A stretch of 22,369 nt of DNA, taken from positions 16,432 to 38,800 of the forward strand of contig PAGD01000024.1 in NCBI GenBank assembly GCA_002704345.1. The letters run 5' to 3'. This document shows, piece by piece, positions 22,309-22,369 of the stretch. A program made the position numbers and the translations under genes. The stretch is from Rhodobiaceae bacterium (GTDB lineage: Bacteria; Pseudomonadota; Alphaproteobacteria; MED-G09). The first letter of the stretch is position 1, and the number at the start of each line of letters is the position of its first letter. Under the pieces are notes generated by a model, which was not told the origin of the DNA, made no database searches, and was given only the letters and a program-made list of their open reading frames with translations.

Positions 22309-22369
22309 TATTTTTTCATAAAATTATTTATTTTTTATATAGAATCATAATTAAATATTACTATGAACA

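Noticed and set aside
22363..22369. ATG on the plus strand at the window edge as a new gene
   Set aside because: Only seven bases are visible, so no frame or product can be judged.

Overview
The window is an ordinary-looking but very compact chromosomal segment from an AT-rich bacterium. By eye about a third of the bases are G or C. The gene content and order point to an alphaproteobacterium: metX-metW, hisC-tyrA, plsC and a YdcF-like gene, an MJ0042-type zinc-ribbon gene, argH-lptM-lysA with a divergent TlpA-like gene, and a cobalamin adenosyltransferase next to etfB-etfA. Low GC, tiny intergenic spaces and many small operons suggest a streamlined marine lineage (HIMB59/AEGEAN-169-like or SAR116-like); that placement is inference. 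I see no rRNA, tRNA, CRISPR array, insertion sequence, phage gene or long repeat.

Layout. 1-3761: the C-terminal part of signal peptide peptidase SppA, ribosomal protein L32 (rpmF) coupled to an EamA-type transporter, then gloB (minus) and a degenerate methyltransferase-like gene (plus) starting only 26 bp apart. 3762-6234 (minus): metX-metW for methionine synthesis and an OmpW-type porin. 6235-6632 is the only gene-free stretch over 300 bp; it holds a hairpin-dense, GC-richer patch, the ompW promoter, nested palindromes and the hisC promoter. 6633-8642 (plus): hisC-tyrA. 8647-9973 (minus): plsC and a YdcF/DUF218 protein. 10077-12597 (plus): a second EamA transporter, an unrecognised small membrane protein and a PQQ-dependent sugar dehydrogenase, followed by the zinc-ribbon gene. 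13321-16113 (minus): argH-lptM-lysA, including a 42-residue lipoprotein gene found by reading the gap. 16151: a TlpA-like thioredoxin (plus). 16713-22308 (minus): etfA, etfB, cobalamin adenosyltransferase, a PagL-like protein, methylsuccinyl-CoA dehydrogenase and gluQ.

How the genes fit together. Much of the window is amino-acid synthesis: methionine (metX/W), histidine and tyrosine (hisC/tyrA), arginine (argH) and lysine (lysA). The right part is a carbon-assimilation group. An acyl-CoA dehydrogenase with the long N-terminal extension of (2S)-methylsuccinyl-CoA dehydrogenase sits beside its likely electron acceptor (ETF) and a B12 adenosyltransferase. This fits the ethylmalonyl-CoA pathway, whose mutases need adenosylcobalamin. 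The envelope genes (sppA, ompW, plsC, PagL-like, lptM) indicate a Gram-negative cell.

No dramatic new defence or mobile system is visible. The best leads are the mcd/etf/B12 grouping, the structured region between ompW and hisC, the three-gene insert where I would expect ftsE-ftsX in related genomes, a GluQRS with a degraded zinc site, a PagL-like protein with an apparently altered active site, and convergent gene pairs that all meet within 5 bp.
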